Shown in pieces: positions 1-8,295 of a DNA stretch of 64,000 nt; the stretch's first letter is position 1; every line of letters begins with the position of its first letter. A program made the position numbers and the translations under genes. The notes under the pieces are model-generated. The model did no database searches, had not been told where the DNA came from, and was given only the letters and a program-made list of their open reading frames with translations. The stretch is from Streptomyces griseiscabiei (GTDB taxonomy: Bacteria; Actinomycetota; Actinomycetes; Streptomycetales; Streptomycetaceae), in contig NZ_JAGJBZ010000002.1 of the NCBI RefSeq assembly GCF_020010925.1, forward strand, positions 1,984,001 through 2,048,000, given 5' to 3'.

Positions 1-86
1 CCTTCCCGCTGGCCGACGCCGCCAAGGCGCACGCCCACGGGGAGACCGACCGGACCACCGGGAAGATCGTCCTCACGGTCCGCTGA
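1..86 (+). CDS. C-terminal end of a zinc-binding/NADP-dependent oxidoreductase (partial)
   Basis: Only the last 28 codons are inside the window (frame begins at base 3, TGA at 84-86). The tail reads FPLADAAKAHAH, then a short acidic/basic stretch, then TGKIVLTVR. An Ala/His-rich helix followed by GKIVL is the usual end of MDR-superfamily quinone oxidoreductases and zinc-binding dehydrogenases. Nothing catalytic is visible, so substrate cannot be inferred. The gene runs toward the CDP-alcohol phosphatidyltransferase gene, with a strong hairpin between them. Confidence 0.6.
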   Translation, partial: FPLADAAKAHAHGETDRTTGKIVLTVR

Positions 87-108
87 GTCCGACCGGCCCA
101 GCGAGCAC

Positions 109-158
109 ACCGCTCCCGCACGCACCACCGCTCACACGCACCACCGCCCACACGCACG
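109..158. repeat. Three short tandem repeats (16-18 bp)
   Basis: Three consecutive units, ACCGCTCCCGCACGCACC, ACCGCTCACACGCACC and ACCGCCCACACGCACG, run directly into the left arm of the following hairpin, which also begins ACCGCTC. They lie in the non-coding gap between two convergent genes. Probably a slippage product; no function is evident. Confidence 0.55.
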
Positions 159-203
159 ACCGCTCTCGTGCGGGCCCCTGAGCCGGGCCCGCACGAGAGC
201 GGT
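159..203. terminator. Bidirectional terminator, perfect 19-bp stem
   Basis: Arms 159-177 and 185-203 are perfect reverse complements (ACCGCTCTCGTGCGGGCCC on the left) around a 7-nt loop. There is no T-run, as is usual in Streptomyces. It sits between two converging genes, so it can end both transcripts. Confidence 0.8.
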
Positions 204-233
204 TCGCGGAGGAGGACGCCGGTCGGCGCCGCG

Positions 234-1085
234 TCAGCCGGTGACGCTGACCAGCTCGGGTGCCCGGCGGTCGATCTGCACCGCGGTCTCGACGGCCATG
301 GCGGTCACCGTGTCGTTCACGGCCGCCGGGGTCGTGGCCGCGGTCGTGGCCGTGGCCGTCGCCCCGCCCCGGCCCTCCCGGTTGCGGAACAGCCAGGCGA
401 TGTCCCGGCCGAACGACCAGAGCAGCGAGCCCAGCGCCAGCGCGACCAGGCCGAAGCCCGCCTCGTACGGCAGCAGACCGGAGGCGGCGACCAGCAGGAA
501 CACACCCTGGACCGCGGCGACCGTCTTGCGGGCCATGCTGGGGGGGAGGGAGTCGTTCAGCCACGGGGCGACCTTGGCGGCGGCGACGAAGACGTACCGC
601 ATCAGGCCGATCAGCAGCACCCAGGGGCCCATCGACATGGAGACGTACACGCTGAGCACCAGGATCAGGAACGCGTCGACCTCCATGTCGAAGCGGGCGC
701 CCAGCGCGGTCGACGTCCCGGTCTTGCGGGCCACCCTGCCGTCGACACCGTCGAGGATCAGCGCCACGGCGGTCAGACCGACGAAGAGCGAGACGGGCGG
801 CGAGCTCTGGAAGGAGTCGGCGACCAGCGCGGTGACGGCGCCGACGAGTATCGCCCGCCCGAGCGTGACGCGGTTGGCGGGGCCGAAGGTGCGGGTCCGG
901 GTGCGCAGCAGGGCGCGGTTGAGGACGGCCCACGTGGCGAGCCCGAAGGCCAGCCCGGTCAGCCAGCCCGCCGGGCCCAGTCCGATCGCCGTGCCCAGGA
1001 AGGCGAGGAGCAGCACCTGGGCGCCCGCGCCCACCGTCGTCTCCGAGAGCAACAGCCGGCCGTCGTATGTGTTGATCAGGGCCAC
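234..1085 (-). CDS. CDP-alcohol phosphatidyltransferase family membrane protein
   Basis: 283 aa, GTG start chosen because GGAAGG lies about 6 nt upstream. The family transfers a phospho-alcohol from a CDP-alcohol (CDP-diacylglycerol, CDP-inositol, CDP-choline types) inside the membrane. The catalytic signature is complete: D112-G, D115-G, A119-R120, G129, D133 and D137. Hydrophobic segments at about 22-60, 78-112 and 136-200 fit a six-helix bundle. It is divergently transcribed from the dehydrogenase that starts the adjoining gene run, sharing a 106-bp promoter region. The acceptor alcohol cannot be read from sequence. Its place beside a glycosyltransferase, a methyltransferase and a UPF0104 protein suggests a role in a modified lipid or lipid-linked product (inference). 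Confidence 0.85.
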   Translation of the reverse strand: MALINTYDGRLLLSETTVGAGAQVLLLAFLGTAIGLGPAGWLTGLAFGLATWAVLNRALLRTRTRTFGPANRVTLGRAILVGAVTALVADSFQSSPPVSLFVGLTAVALILDGVDGRVARKTGTSTALGARFDMEVDAFLILVLSVYVSMSMGPWVLLIGLMRYVFVAAAKVAPWLNDSLPPSMARKTVAAVQGVFLLVAASGLLPYEAGFGLVALALGSLLWSFGRDIAWLFRNREGRGGATATATTAATTPAAVNDTVTAMAVETAVQIDRRAPELVSVTG

Positions 1086-1103
1086 CGCATACCTTCCGAA
1101 CGT

Positions 1104-1132
1104 GTGACAAGTGGATCATCGCCGCGTACCGT
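1104..1132 (+). promoter_or_regulatory. Housekeeping-type promoter for the dehydrogenase-led run
   Basis: GTGACA (1104-1109) and TACCGT (1127-1132) are separated by exactly 17 bp, resembling a HrdB-type -35/-10 pair. Transcription would begin near 1140, leaving a leader of about 50 nt before the ATG at 1192. This is a pattern match only. Confidence 0.45.
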
Positions 1133-1191
1133 GTCCGCGACTCCCACCGCTGCGTACGTGGCGAACCGCTCGACCGTTCACGGAGACGCAC

Positions 1192-2172
1192 ATGAAACCG
1201 ACAGCCAATGCCTTCTGGCTACGCTCCCCCGGGCGGGGTGAGATCCGCGAGGAGACCCTCGCGAAGCCCGCCGACGGCGAGGTCCTGGTCCGCGCGCTGT
1301 ACTCAGGAGTCAGCAGGGGCACCGAGACACTCGTGTTCCGCGGCGGAGTGCCCGAGAACCAGTACGCGACCATGCGCGCTCCCTTCCAGGAGGGCGAGTT
1401 CCCCGCTCCCGTGAAGTACGGCTATCTCAGCGTGGGGCGGGTCGAAGAGGGGCCGGACGCACTGGTCGGCAGGACCGTCTTCTGTCTGTATCCGCACCAG
1501 AGCCACTACGTCGTTCCTGTGAGCGCCGTCACCGTCGTGCCGGAGTCGGTCCCCGCCGCGCGGGCCGTCCTCGCCGGGACCGTGGAGACCGCCGTCAACG
1601 CCCTGTGGGACGCGGCGCCCCTCATCGGGGACCGGATCGCCGTCGTCGGCGGCGGCATGATCGGCTGCTCGGTCGCCGCGCTCCTCGCCCGCTACCCGGG
1701 CGTACGCGTCCAGCTCGTGGACGCGGACCCGGCGCGCGCCGACATCGCCCGCGCACTCGGCGTCGACTTCGCGCTGCCCGAGGACGCGCTCGGCGAGTGC
1801 GACCTGGTCGTGCACGCCAGCGCGAACGAGCAGGGCCTCACGCGCTCCCTCGAACTTCTCGCGTCCGAGGGCACGGTCATCGAACTCAGCTGGTACGGCG
1901 ACCGCCGGGTCGCCCTGCCGCTGGGCGAGGCGTTCCACTCACGCCGGCTCACCATCCGCAGCAGCCAGGTCGGAACCGTCTCCCCGGCCGGACGCGTCGG
2001 ACGTACGTACGCGGACCGGTTGGCGCTCGCCCTCGAACTCCTCGCCGACGCCCGCTTCGACGCGCTCGTCACCGGAGAGTGTGCCTTCGAGGAACTCCCG
2101 GACGTGCTGCCGAAGCTGGCGAGCGGCGAGCTGCCGGGGATGTGCCACCGGGTGCGCTACGACGCCGAGTGA
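1192..2172 (+). CDS. MDR-superfamily dehydrogenase, BchC-like, zinc ligands not conserved
   Basis: 326 aa. ATG 1192 is preferred over upstream starts because GGAGA lies just before it and the MDR fold begins at once. The N-terminal GroES-like domain has LYSGVSRGTE where catalytic-zinc alcohol dehydrogenases carry a Cys, so that zinc ligand is Ser here. A Rossmann domain follows with VVGGGMIGCS near residues 148-157, giving NAD(P) binding. SGxSRGTE is shared with the BchC-type branch of 'zinc-binding' dehydrogenases, many of which are annotated as zinc enzymes without evidence. It is followed by a 169-bp gap and then the PTPS homologue on the same strand. It probably performs an alcohol/ketone redox step of the cluster's pathway; the substrate is unknown. 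Confidence 0.8.
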   Translation: MKPTANAFWLRSPGRGEIREETLAKPADGEVLVRALYSGVSRGTETLVFRGGVPENQYATMRAPFQEGEFPAPVKYGYLSVGRVEEGPDALVGRTVFCLYPHQSHYVVPVSAVTVVPESVPAARAVLAGTVETAVNALWDAAPLIGDRIAVVGGGMIGCSVAALLARYPGVRVQLVDADPARADIARALGVDFALPEDALGECDLVVHASANEQGLTRSLELLASEGTVIELSWYGDRRVALPLGEAFHSRRLTIRSSQVGTVSPAGRVGRTYADRLALALELLADARFDALVTGECAFEELPDVLPKLASGELPGMCHRVRYDAE

Positions 2173-2341
2173 GCACAGAGGTCGAGCGTTCCGGTTCGCC
2201 CCACCCGCCCCTGAACTGCCCGAACGGAACGCTGACCTCCAAAGAAACCGCAAAACTCGGCTGAACAACGGGTAGGGAGCAGCCGTACTACACGGCATGC
2301 CCCGGCCCGGGGGCAGACGCACCGCACTGGAGGGTCGTCCG

Positions 2342-2740
2342 TTGTTCAGCATCACCGTCCGCGATCACATCATGATCGCCCACAGCTTCCGCGGGGAGGT
2401 CTTCGGACCCGCGCAGCGCCTGCACGGCGCCACGTTCCTCGTGGACGCCACCTTCCGGCGCGCCGAACTGGACGACGACAACATCGTCGTAGACATCGGG
2501 CTGGCCACGCAGGAGCTGGGTGCCGTGGTCAGCGAGTTGAACTACCGCAACCTCGACAACGAGCCCGCCTTCGCCCACACGAACACCTCCACGGAGTTCC
2601 TGGCCAAGGTGATCGCCGACCGTCTCGCCGAGCGGATCCACAAGGGCGCCCTGGGGGAGAACGCCAAGGGCATCGCGAACCTCACGGTCACCCTGCACGA
2701 GTCGCACATCGCCTGGGCGAGTTACGAGCGTGCCCTGTGA
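2342..2740 (+). CDS. 6-pyruvoyltetrahydropterin synthase homologue lacking zinc and catalytic Cys
   Basis: 132 aa. TTG 2342 is chosen because GGAGG (about 2329-2333) is well spaced and the T-fold begins directly ([15 protein letters not shown]); an upstream ATG at 2297 has no ribosome site. The tunnel-fold pattern is clear, but the second metal motif, normally HGHN, reads HGAT, and there is no cysteine anywhere in the protein, so the catalytic Cys of PTPS/QueD is absent. The match is to the S. coelicolor SCO6650 type. That protein's crystal structure was reported (from memory) as a hexamer lacking zinc and the catalytic triad but keeping a pterin-like pocket. The terminal TGA overlaps the next gene's GTG, indicating translational coupling. 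It probably binds a pterin or pyrimidine intermediate; the reaction is unknown. Confidence 0.85.
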   Translation: MFSITVRDHIMIAHSFRGEVFGPAQRLHGATFLVDATFRRAELDDDNIVVDIGLATQELGAVVSELNYRNLDNEPAFAHTNTSTEFLAKVIADRLAERIHKGALGENAKGIANLTVTLHESHIAWASYERAL

Positions 2741-4005
2741 CCGATGTGACCATCGACCGGGCGGCCGTCGGCACCGCCCAGGCATACGGCAGCGCTGTGC
2801 AGGCGAACGGAGGAGAGAAGGTGCGGCTCGCGGACGGGGGAGAGCAGGTGCGGCTCGGCTATGTGCCCGTGCAGAACGCGGCGCTGAAGAACGCGGCGAT
2901 CGTCCCCATGTCGCTGCGTGCGATGCACTTCGTGATGCCGGGCGGCGTGGACGACCTGGCCCGGCCCAGCGGCGGCAACGCCTACGACCGCCGGATCTGC
3001 CTCGATCTGCCCGGTTTCGGCTGGCAGGTGCACAAGCACGCGATCGGCGGCAGCTGGCCGCGTCCGGACGAGACGGCACGCGCCGAACTCGCCCGTACGC
3101 TGCGGGAACTCCCCGACGGCACGGTGGTCCTGCTCGACGGACTGGTCGCCTGCGGGGTCCCCGAGATCATCCTTCCCGAGGCCGAACGGCTCTGCCTGGC
3201 CGTGCTGGTGCACCTGCCGCTCGGCGACGAGACGGGCCTGGAGCCGGAGCTCGCCGCCGAACTCGACGCCAAGGAGCGGACCACCCTGCGGGGCGTGTCC
3301 GCCGTGATCGCGACCAGCGACTGGGCCGTCCGCAGACTCGTCTCCCACCACGGCCTCGCCCCCGAGCGGGTCCATGTCGCCGCCCCCGGCGCCGACATCG
3401 CGCCCCTCGCCTCCGGTACCGACGGTGTCTCCCGGCTGCTGTGCGTGGCCGCGGTCACCCCGCGCAAGGGCCAGCACCGGCTGGTGGAGGCCCTCGCCAC
3501 GGTCACCGAGCTGCGCTGGAGCTGTGTGCTGGTGGGCGGCCTCGACCAGGAGCCCGAGTACGTCGAGCACATCCGCACCCTGATCGCGAAGTTCGGCCTG
3601 GAGGACCGCTTCCACCTGGCCGGACCGCAGGCGGGCGCGGCACTCGACGCCAGCTACGCCGCCGCCGACCTGATGGTCCTCACCTCCTACGCCGAGACGT
3701 ACGGCATGGCGGTCACCGAGGCCCTCGCGCGCGGCATCCCCGTGCTGGCCACGGACGTCGGCGGTCTCCCCGAGGCCGTCGGCCGCGCCCCCGACGGCGG
3801 GGTCCCCGGCATCCTCGTCCCGCCGGAGAACCCCGCGGCCATCGCGGCGGAGCTGCGCGGCTGGTTCGGTGAGGCCGACGTACGGCGTCGGCTGAAGGCG
3901 GCGGCGCGCGGGCGCCGGGCCGCGCTGGACGGATGGGCGACCACGGCCCGCAGCCTCGCCCATGTACTGGGCCGGCTGCGGCACGAGCCCCGGAGGGCCG
4001 CATGA
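2737..4005 (+). CDS. GT4-type glycosyltransferase (group 1)
   Basis: 422 aa, starting at a GTG that overlaps the previous stop by four bases. The C-terminal half is a typical GT-B nucleotide-sugar domain: [14 protein letters not shown] near 245, then [21 protein letters not shown] near 320-340, which carries the two Glu of the E-x7-E motif. The N-terminal acceptor domain is less conserved. There is no signal peptide, so the enzyme is cytoplasmic. It sits between the PTPS homologue and a methyltransferase in an overlapping gene run, so its acceptor is plausibly the product of that pathway. Donor sugar cannot be predicted. Confidence 0.88.
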   Translation: MTDVTIDRAAVGTAQAYGSAVQANGGEKVRLADGGEQVRLGYVPVQNAALKNAAIVPMSLRAMHFVMPGGVDDLARPSGGNAYDRRICLDLPGFGWQVHKHAIGGSWPRPDETARAELARTLRELPDGTVVLLDGLVACGVPEIILPEAERLCLAVLVHLPLGDETGLEPELAAELDAKERTTLRGVSAVIATSDWAVRRLVSHHGLAPERVHVAAPGADIAPLASGTDGVSRLLCVAAVTPRKGQHRLVEALATVTELRWSCVLVGGLDQEPEYVEHIRTLIAKFGLEDRFHLAGPQAGAALDASYAAADLMVLTSYAETYGMAVTEALARGIPVLATDVGGLPEAVGRAPDGGVPGILVPPENPAAIAAELRGWFGEADVRRRLKAAARGRRAALDGWATTARSLAHVLGRLRHEPRRAA

Positions 4006-5012
4006 CCACTTCTGCCGATATGACCATGTCCGCGGGCGGTCCCCTGTCCACCGGCCCGAACACCCCGGCGGGCACGTCCGCGGCCACCGGGTCGGCAGGC
4101 CCGGCCGGTGTCGCCGCGGGGTCCCCCGTCGGCGGAGCGCTCAGCATGGCCGGGCGCGGTGGTGACACACCGGCGCCCGAGGGCCACCAGTACGCGCCGC
4201 AGTGGCTGGAGTTGCGCGAGAGCGCCGACGCCGACGCCCGTGCCGCGGACCTGCTCGACCCGCTGCGCATCCGCCTGGCGAACCTGCCCGGCCGGGCCAC
4301 CGGGCTGGTCGTCCACGACCTCGGCTGCGGCACCGGGTCGATGGGCCGCTGGCTCGCCCCCCGGCTGGACGGCGCCCAGCGCTGGGTGCTGCACGACCAG
4401 GACCCGAACCTGCTGCGGCTGGCCGTCGCGCGGGCGCCCCGTGCCGCCGCCGACGGCAGCCCCGTCACGGTCAGCACACGGCGCGGCGACATCGGGCGGC
4501 TGACGGCGCATGACCTGGCCGGGGCCTTGCTGGTCACCGCCTCCGCGCTGCTCGACGTGCTCACCCGCGAGGAGATCGAGGCGCTCGCCGCGGCCTGTGC
4601 GGGCGCCGGGGTGCCCGCGCTGCTGACGCTGTCGGTGGTGGGCCGGGTGGACCTCGTCCCCGCACACCCGATGGACGCCGAGCTGGGCGAGGCGTTCAAC
4701 GCCCACCAGCGCGCGAGCGAACTGCTCGGCCCGGACGCGATCACCGTGGCCTGCGAGGCGTTCGCCCAGCAGGGCGCGACGGTCCGGGTCCACCCGAGCC
4801 CCTGGCAGCTCGACACCCGCCACACCGCCCTCACCGAGGAGTGGCTGCGCGGCTGGGTCGGCGCCGCGTGCGAACAGCGGCCCGAACTCGCCGAGCGCGC
4901 CGACGCCTACCTCCGCGAGCGCCTGGCCGCCAACGCGGCCGGTGAACTCCGCGTCGTCGTCCACCACAGCGACGTCCTGGCCCTGCCCCGGCCGACGGGC
5001 GGAGTCTCATGA
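4002..5012 (+). CDS. Class I SAM-dependent methyltransferase
   Basis: 336 aa, ATG overlapping the glycosyltransferase stop (ATGA). The first 65 residues are low-complexity Thr/Ser/Gly/Ala. The Rossmann methyltransferase core starts near residue 100 with VVHDLGCGTGSMGRWL (motif I), followed by WVLHDQDPNLL (acidic residue of motif II) and an ALLVTASALLDVL strand. It ends with another ATGA overlap to the UPF0104 gene, so translation of PTPS homologue, glycosyltransferase, methyltransferase and UPF0104 protein is coupled. Target atom and substrate are unknown. Confidence 0.87.
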   Translation: MTTSADMTMSAGGPLSTGPNTPAGTSAATGSAGPAGVAAGSPVGGALSMAGRGGDTPAPEGHQYAPQWLELRESADADARAADLLDPLRIRLANLPGRATGLVVHDLGCGTGSMGRWLAPRLDGAQRWVLHDQDPNLLRLAVARAPRAAADGSPVTVSTRRGDIGRLTAHDLAGALLVTASALLDVLTREEIEALAAACAGAGVPALLTLSVVGRVDLVPAHPMDAELGEAFNAHQRASELLGPDAITVACEAFAQQGATVRVHPSPWQLDTRHTALTEEWLRGWVGAACEQRPELAERADAYLRERLAANAAGELRVVVHHSDVLALPRPTGGVS

Positions 5013-6670
5013 CGGCCCCGGTGGAGGAGACGGTCGAGTCGCACCCGTCGGTGACGGTGCATCCGCCGGTCACGGCGCACCCGTCAGCGCCCGTGGACCG
5101 CGTCCGCGTACGCCCGCGTGGTGTGCGGGCCCGTGTGAAGGCGGGTACGCCGGTCGCGCGGGCGAGGGTGCGCGCACTCACGCCCGGCAGGCGCTCACGC
5201 GAACTCCCGCCCGTCGCGGCGGCGTCGTCGGACGCGCCGCGGGCGGCCGCCGCCTCCACCACGCCGATCCCGGGCGCGGTCCCCGAGGGGACCACCCCGG
5301 TGGAGGCCGTCGCCGCCTCGGTCACGCCGTACGGTCGTACGGCCTCGACGGTGGACGACGCGCGGCAGGGGCCGGTGCCGCTGCCGGACGAGCCGGTCGG
5401 CGGCCGGAGCCGGGACGAGGCCGGTACGGCGTCCTCCCAGGCAGCCCCGACCGATGTCCTGCCCGCGACCTCGCCCGAGACCTCGACCTCGTCCCCGGCG
5501 CCGGCCGTGTCCCGCACGGAACCGGACGCCGACTCCGCCGCGGCCGGCGCCGCGGCCCGCCCTGCCTCCCGCTTCGGCCGCGCCCTGCGCACCCACTTCG
5601 GCACGCTCGCCGGAACGGTCATCCTCGTCGTCGTGTTCTGGCGGATGGGGACCGGGGTGTTCGTGGACGGGCTGCGGCGGATCGACGGTGTGACGCTCGC
5701 GGCGGCGGTCGGGATCGGCGTGCTGACCACGGTGTTCAGCGCGTGGCGCTGGTGCGCGGTGACCCGGGCGCTCGGGCTGCGGCTGCCGCTCGGACCGGCC
5801 GTCGCCGACTACTACCGCGCGCTCTTCCTCAACGCGGCCCTCCCCGGCGGCGTCCTCGGCGACGTGCACCGCGCGGTGCGCCACGGACAGAGCTCCGGCG
5901 ACATGGGCCGGGGTGTGCGCGCGGTGGTGATCGAGCGCACCGCGGGCCAGTTGGTGCTGGCCGTCGTGGGCGTAACGGTCCTGCTGGTCCTGCCGTCCCC
6001 GGTGCTGGAGCAGACCCGGCACGTCGCGGGCATCACCACGCTCGCCGCGCTGGGCGCCCTGGCGATCTGGGCGGCGGTCCGCATGGGCCGCAGGCCGGGC
6101 ACGGGCAGAGGCCGGGGCCGGGTCCGGGCCGCGCTCACCGAGGCGCGCGGCGTCCTGCTGCGCCGCGACAGCGGACCCGCCGTCCTGCTCTCCTCGGTGG
6201 CGGTACTCGCCGGATACGTGGCGACCTTCCTGCTCGCCGCGCGCGTGGCCGGCTCCGCGGCGACCCCGCTGCGGCTGCTGCCCCTCGCGCTGCTGGCCCT
6301 GATCGCCATGAGCCTGCCGCTCAACGTCGGCGGCTGGGGCCCCCGTGAGGGCGTCACCGCCTGGTCGTTCGGCGCCGCGGGCCTGGGCGCCTCCCAGGGG
6401 CTGACCGTGGCCGTCGTCTACGGTGTGCTCAGCTTCGCGGCGGCCCTGCCCGGAGCCCTCGTGCTCGTCGGACGCTGGTACGGCTCCCTGCGGGCCCGTC
6501 GTCAGTCGCCCACCGGCGAGCCCGGCGACGGAACCGGAGCGGTGCCCCACGCGTCCGAGGTGACCAACGAGAAGTACGCCCCGAAGGAATCCACGAACCC
6601 TGCCAGCAACTCCTTCCCCTTCGCGGCGGACGCCAGGGACGGACGGCCGATGACACCGGAATCGGTGTAG
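5009..6670 (+). CDS. UPF0104/LPG-synthase TM-region integral membrane protein
   Basis: 553 aa, ATGA-coupled to the methyltransferase. The first ~190 residues are a Pro/Ala/Thr/Val-rich, probably disordered cytoplasmic arm. From about 195 there are seven or eight hydrophobic helices (for example TLAGTVILVVVFWRMGTGVF) and the family motif NAALPGGVLGDVHRAVRH, then a late LPLNVGGWGPREG loop. The family is the membrane part of lysyl-phosphatidylglycerol synthase and YbhN-like proteins, which lack the soluble aminoacyltransferase domain; a lipid flipping or transfer role is suspected. The last ~56 codons lie antisense to the 3' end of the convergent creatininase-family gene, an unusually long overlap. 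It may move the cluster's lipid-linked product (inference). Confidence 0.85.
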   Translation: MTAPVEETVESHPSVTVHPPVTAHPSAPVDRVRVRPRGVRARVKAGTPVARARVRALTPGRRSRELPPVAAASSDAPRAAAASTTPIPGAVPEGTTPVEAVAASVTPYGRTASTVDDARQGPVPLPDEPVGGRSRDEAGTASSQAAPTDVLPATSPETSTSSPAPAVSRTEPDADSAAAGAAARPASRFGRALRTHFGTLAGTVILVVVFWRMGTGVFVDGLRRIDGVTLAAAVGIGVLTTVFSAWRWCAVTRALGLRLPLGPAVADYYRALFLNAALPGGVLGDVHRAVRHGQSSGDMGRGVRAVVIERTAGQLVLAVVGVTVLLVLPSPVLEQTRHVAGITTLAALGALAIWAAVRMGRRPGTGRGRGRVRAALTEARGVLLRRDSGPAVLLSSVAVLAGYVATFLLAARVAGSAATPLRLLPLALLALIAMSLPLNVGGWGPREGVTAWSFGAAGLGASQGLTVAVVYGVLSFAAALPGALVLVGRWYGSLRARRQSPTGEPGDGTGAVPHASEVTNEKYAPKESTNPASNSFPFAADARDGRPMTPESV

Positions 6671-7293
6671 GCCGACATACCGAGGGAGAGGAGATGACGG
6701 CGGTCGTCGGCAAGGAAATCGGTGGTCTCGTGACCGGGCCGGACCAATTCGGGATGGCAATGCAGAAGTATGGAGGTCTCTATCTCTCCCGCATGCATAT
6801 CGCTGAGCAACGAGGTCTGTACGCCCGCTCGTTCACATGCGGCGTTCCAGTCCTCCATCGCCGGGAAAAGAGCCATTCGATGTCCCGCCGCGGTGGATTC
6901 CTGGACCACATTGCCCAGGACGTAATTACCGCCGTGTCCGTTCACCACGACCAGTGCCTCGACGCCGGACCGGCGCAGGGACGCGGCGACATCGCTCACC
7001 ACCGCGTGCAGCGTCGTCGCGGAGATGCTGACGGTGCCCGGCCAAGCCGCGTGCTCGTGCGAGCAGGCGATGGTCACGGGCGGCAGGAGGTGCACCGGGT
7101 ACGCGGCGGCTATCTCGCCGGCTATCGCGCAGGCCACCAGCGTGTCGGTGGCCAGCGGCAGATACGGGCCGTGCTGCTCGTAGCTGCCGACCGGAAGCAC
7201 CGCGACCTGCCGGCCGGCCGCCTCCCCCCGGGCCCGGACGTCCGCGGTGGTGTCCGTCGGTACCAGATTCGGTGCAAGACTCGAACTGCTCAT
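6502..7293 (-). CDS. Creatininase-family metallohydrolase, ArfB-like candidate deformylase
   Basis: 263 aa. Metal-binding motifs of the family are intact: GSYEQHGPYLPLATDT (E39, H41, D50), NGHGGN (H120) and HAGEIETS (E172). The family includes creatininase, the mycofactocin peptidase MftE and archaeal ArfB, which removes the formyl group from FAPy, the product of archaeal GTP cyclohydrolase III. The gene is divergent from a GTP cyclohydrolase II homologue carrying the FAPy-type substitution, 78 bp away, so a FAPy deformylase role is the leading guess (inference). The C-terminal 56 codons overlap the end of the UPF0104 gene on the other strand, but family-typical sequence (GVIGRPSLASAAKGKELL) lies just before this, so the overlap looks genuine. 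Ribosome site is weak (GAAAAG). Confidence 0.85.
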   Translation of the reverse strand: MSSSSLAPNLVPTDTTADVRARGEAAGRQVAVLPVGSYEQHGPYLPLATDTLVACAIAGEIAAAYPVHLLPPVTIACSHEHAAWPGTVSISATTLHAVVSDVAASLRRSGVEALVVVNGHGGNYVLGNVVQESTAAGHRMALFPAMEDWNAACERAGVQTSLLSDMHAGEIETSILLHCHPELVRPGHETTDFLADDRRHLLSLGMSAYTDSGVIGRPSLASAAKGKELLAGFVDSFGAYFSLVTSDAWGTAPVPSPGSPVGD

Positions 7294-7325
7294 CTTTTCA
7301 CGGCCTTTCGTCTCTGCTGATGCTC

Positions 7326-7346
7326 CGTCATTTTCGCATGACGTCA
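7326..7346. promoter_or_regulatory. Inverted repeat in the creatininase/cyclohydrolase divergent promoter
   Basis: CGTCAT (7326-7331) and ATGACG (7338-7343) flank six bases; the right arm continues into the perfect palindrome TGACGTCA (7339-7346). It lies centrally in the 78-bp region between two divergent genes, where a single regulator could control both. No local regulator is encoded in this cluster. Confidence 0.35.
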
Positions 7347-7371
7347 GGACTCACCAGATAGGAACCAGATC

Positions 7372-8031
7372 ATGACAGAAAATGTTGGTGTACTCGGCAC
7401 GAATGCCCAGTCCTCCGGCGCCGTACGCGTGGTGAACGCCCCCCTGCCCACGACCTACGGCGACTTCGAGGCCGTAGGTTATCTCGACCAGGACCGCGGC
7501 GAGGAACAAGTGGCTCTGGTGTACGGCGACATCTCCGGCGGTGAGGGAATTCTCATCCGGCTGCACTCGGAGTGCCTGACCGGTGACGCGTTCGGCTCCC
7601 AGCACTGCGAATGCGGCGAACAGCTCGACAGCGCCCTGCGCGCGATAGTCGCCGAGGGCCGCGGCATTCTCGTCTATCTCCGCGGCCACGAGGGGCGCGG
7701 CATCGGTCTGCTCGCCAAGCTCCAGGCGATGAAGCTCCAGGCCGAGGGGCTGGACACCGTCGAGGCGAACCTCGCGCTCGGGCTTCCGGTGGACGCCCGC
7801 GACTACCGGGTGGCGGCCGAGATGCTGCACGACCTCGGTGTCCGCTCGGTCCGGCTGATGTCGAACAACCCGCGCAAGCGGGAGGCGCTGCTGCGCCACG
7901 GCATCGACGTCGCCGAGCAGGTGCCGCTGCTGATCACCCCGTGCGAGGACAACATCACCTATCTGCGCACCAAGCGCGAGCGGCTGGACCACTACCTGCC
8001 GCACCTGGACGCGGTGGTCCACTCGTCCTGA
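7372..8031 (+). CDS. GTP cyclohydrolase II homologue with Met120 (FAPy-forming type)
   Basis: 219 aa, ATG with AGGAAC upstream. Zinc cysteines C68, C79 and C81 lie in the GDAFGSQHCECG region, and the catalytic RGHEGRGIGL motif follows at 104-113, so it is a RibA-family enzyme without the RibB half. At the position of E. coli Tyr105 (KIRAYALQ) the sequence is KLQAMKLQ, placing Met exactly at residue 120. For the S. coelicolor homologue SCO6655, published work (from memory) showed that Met in place of this Tyr stops the reaction at the 5-formylamino product FAPy instead of the riboflavin precursor. It is therefore probably not the housekeeping riboflavin enzyme but part of the adjoining cluster. 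The divergent creatininase-family neighbour is the likely next step. Confidence 0.9.
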   Translation: MTENVGVLGTNAQSSGAVRVVNAPLPTTYGDFEAVGYLDQDRGEEQVALVYGDISGGEGILIRLHSECLTGDAFGSQHCECGEQLDSALRAIVAEGRGILVYLRGHEGRGIGLLAKLQAMKLQAEGLDTVEANLALGLPVDARDYRVAAEMLHDLGVRSVRLMSNNPRKREALLRHGIDVAEQVPLLITPCEDNITYLRTKRERLDHYLPHLDAVVHSS

Positions 8032-8295
8032 GGCCGGGGTCCGCGCGGCGGCCGACCGGAGGACGCGGAGACGAACGCCTCCGACGACTCCGACACCGGC
8101 CGCCGTGCCCGCCCGCCCTGCCCGCCAGGGGTTCGCCCGGGGTCCGCACGCCCCTGCCCCGTCCCTGCCCTCCGGCCCCGCCCCTTCCCCCGCTCCTTCG
8201 GGCAAGTACGCGGGCGCTCCGCATGAACGTTCGCCTGTGGTGGAAGACCTGACTCCGTCGGGCCATCCGACCACGGTCGGCCGAAGGGAGCGTTC

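Noticed and set aside
109..158. CRISPR-like short repeats
   Set aside because: Units are 16-18 bp and directly adjacent with no spacers, so this is a simple tandem repeat.
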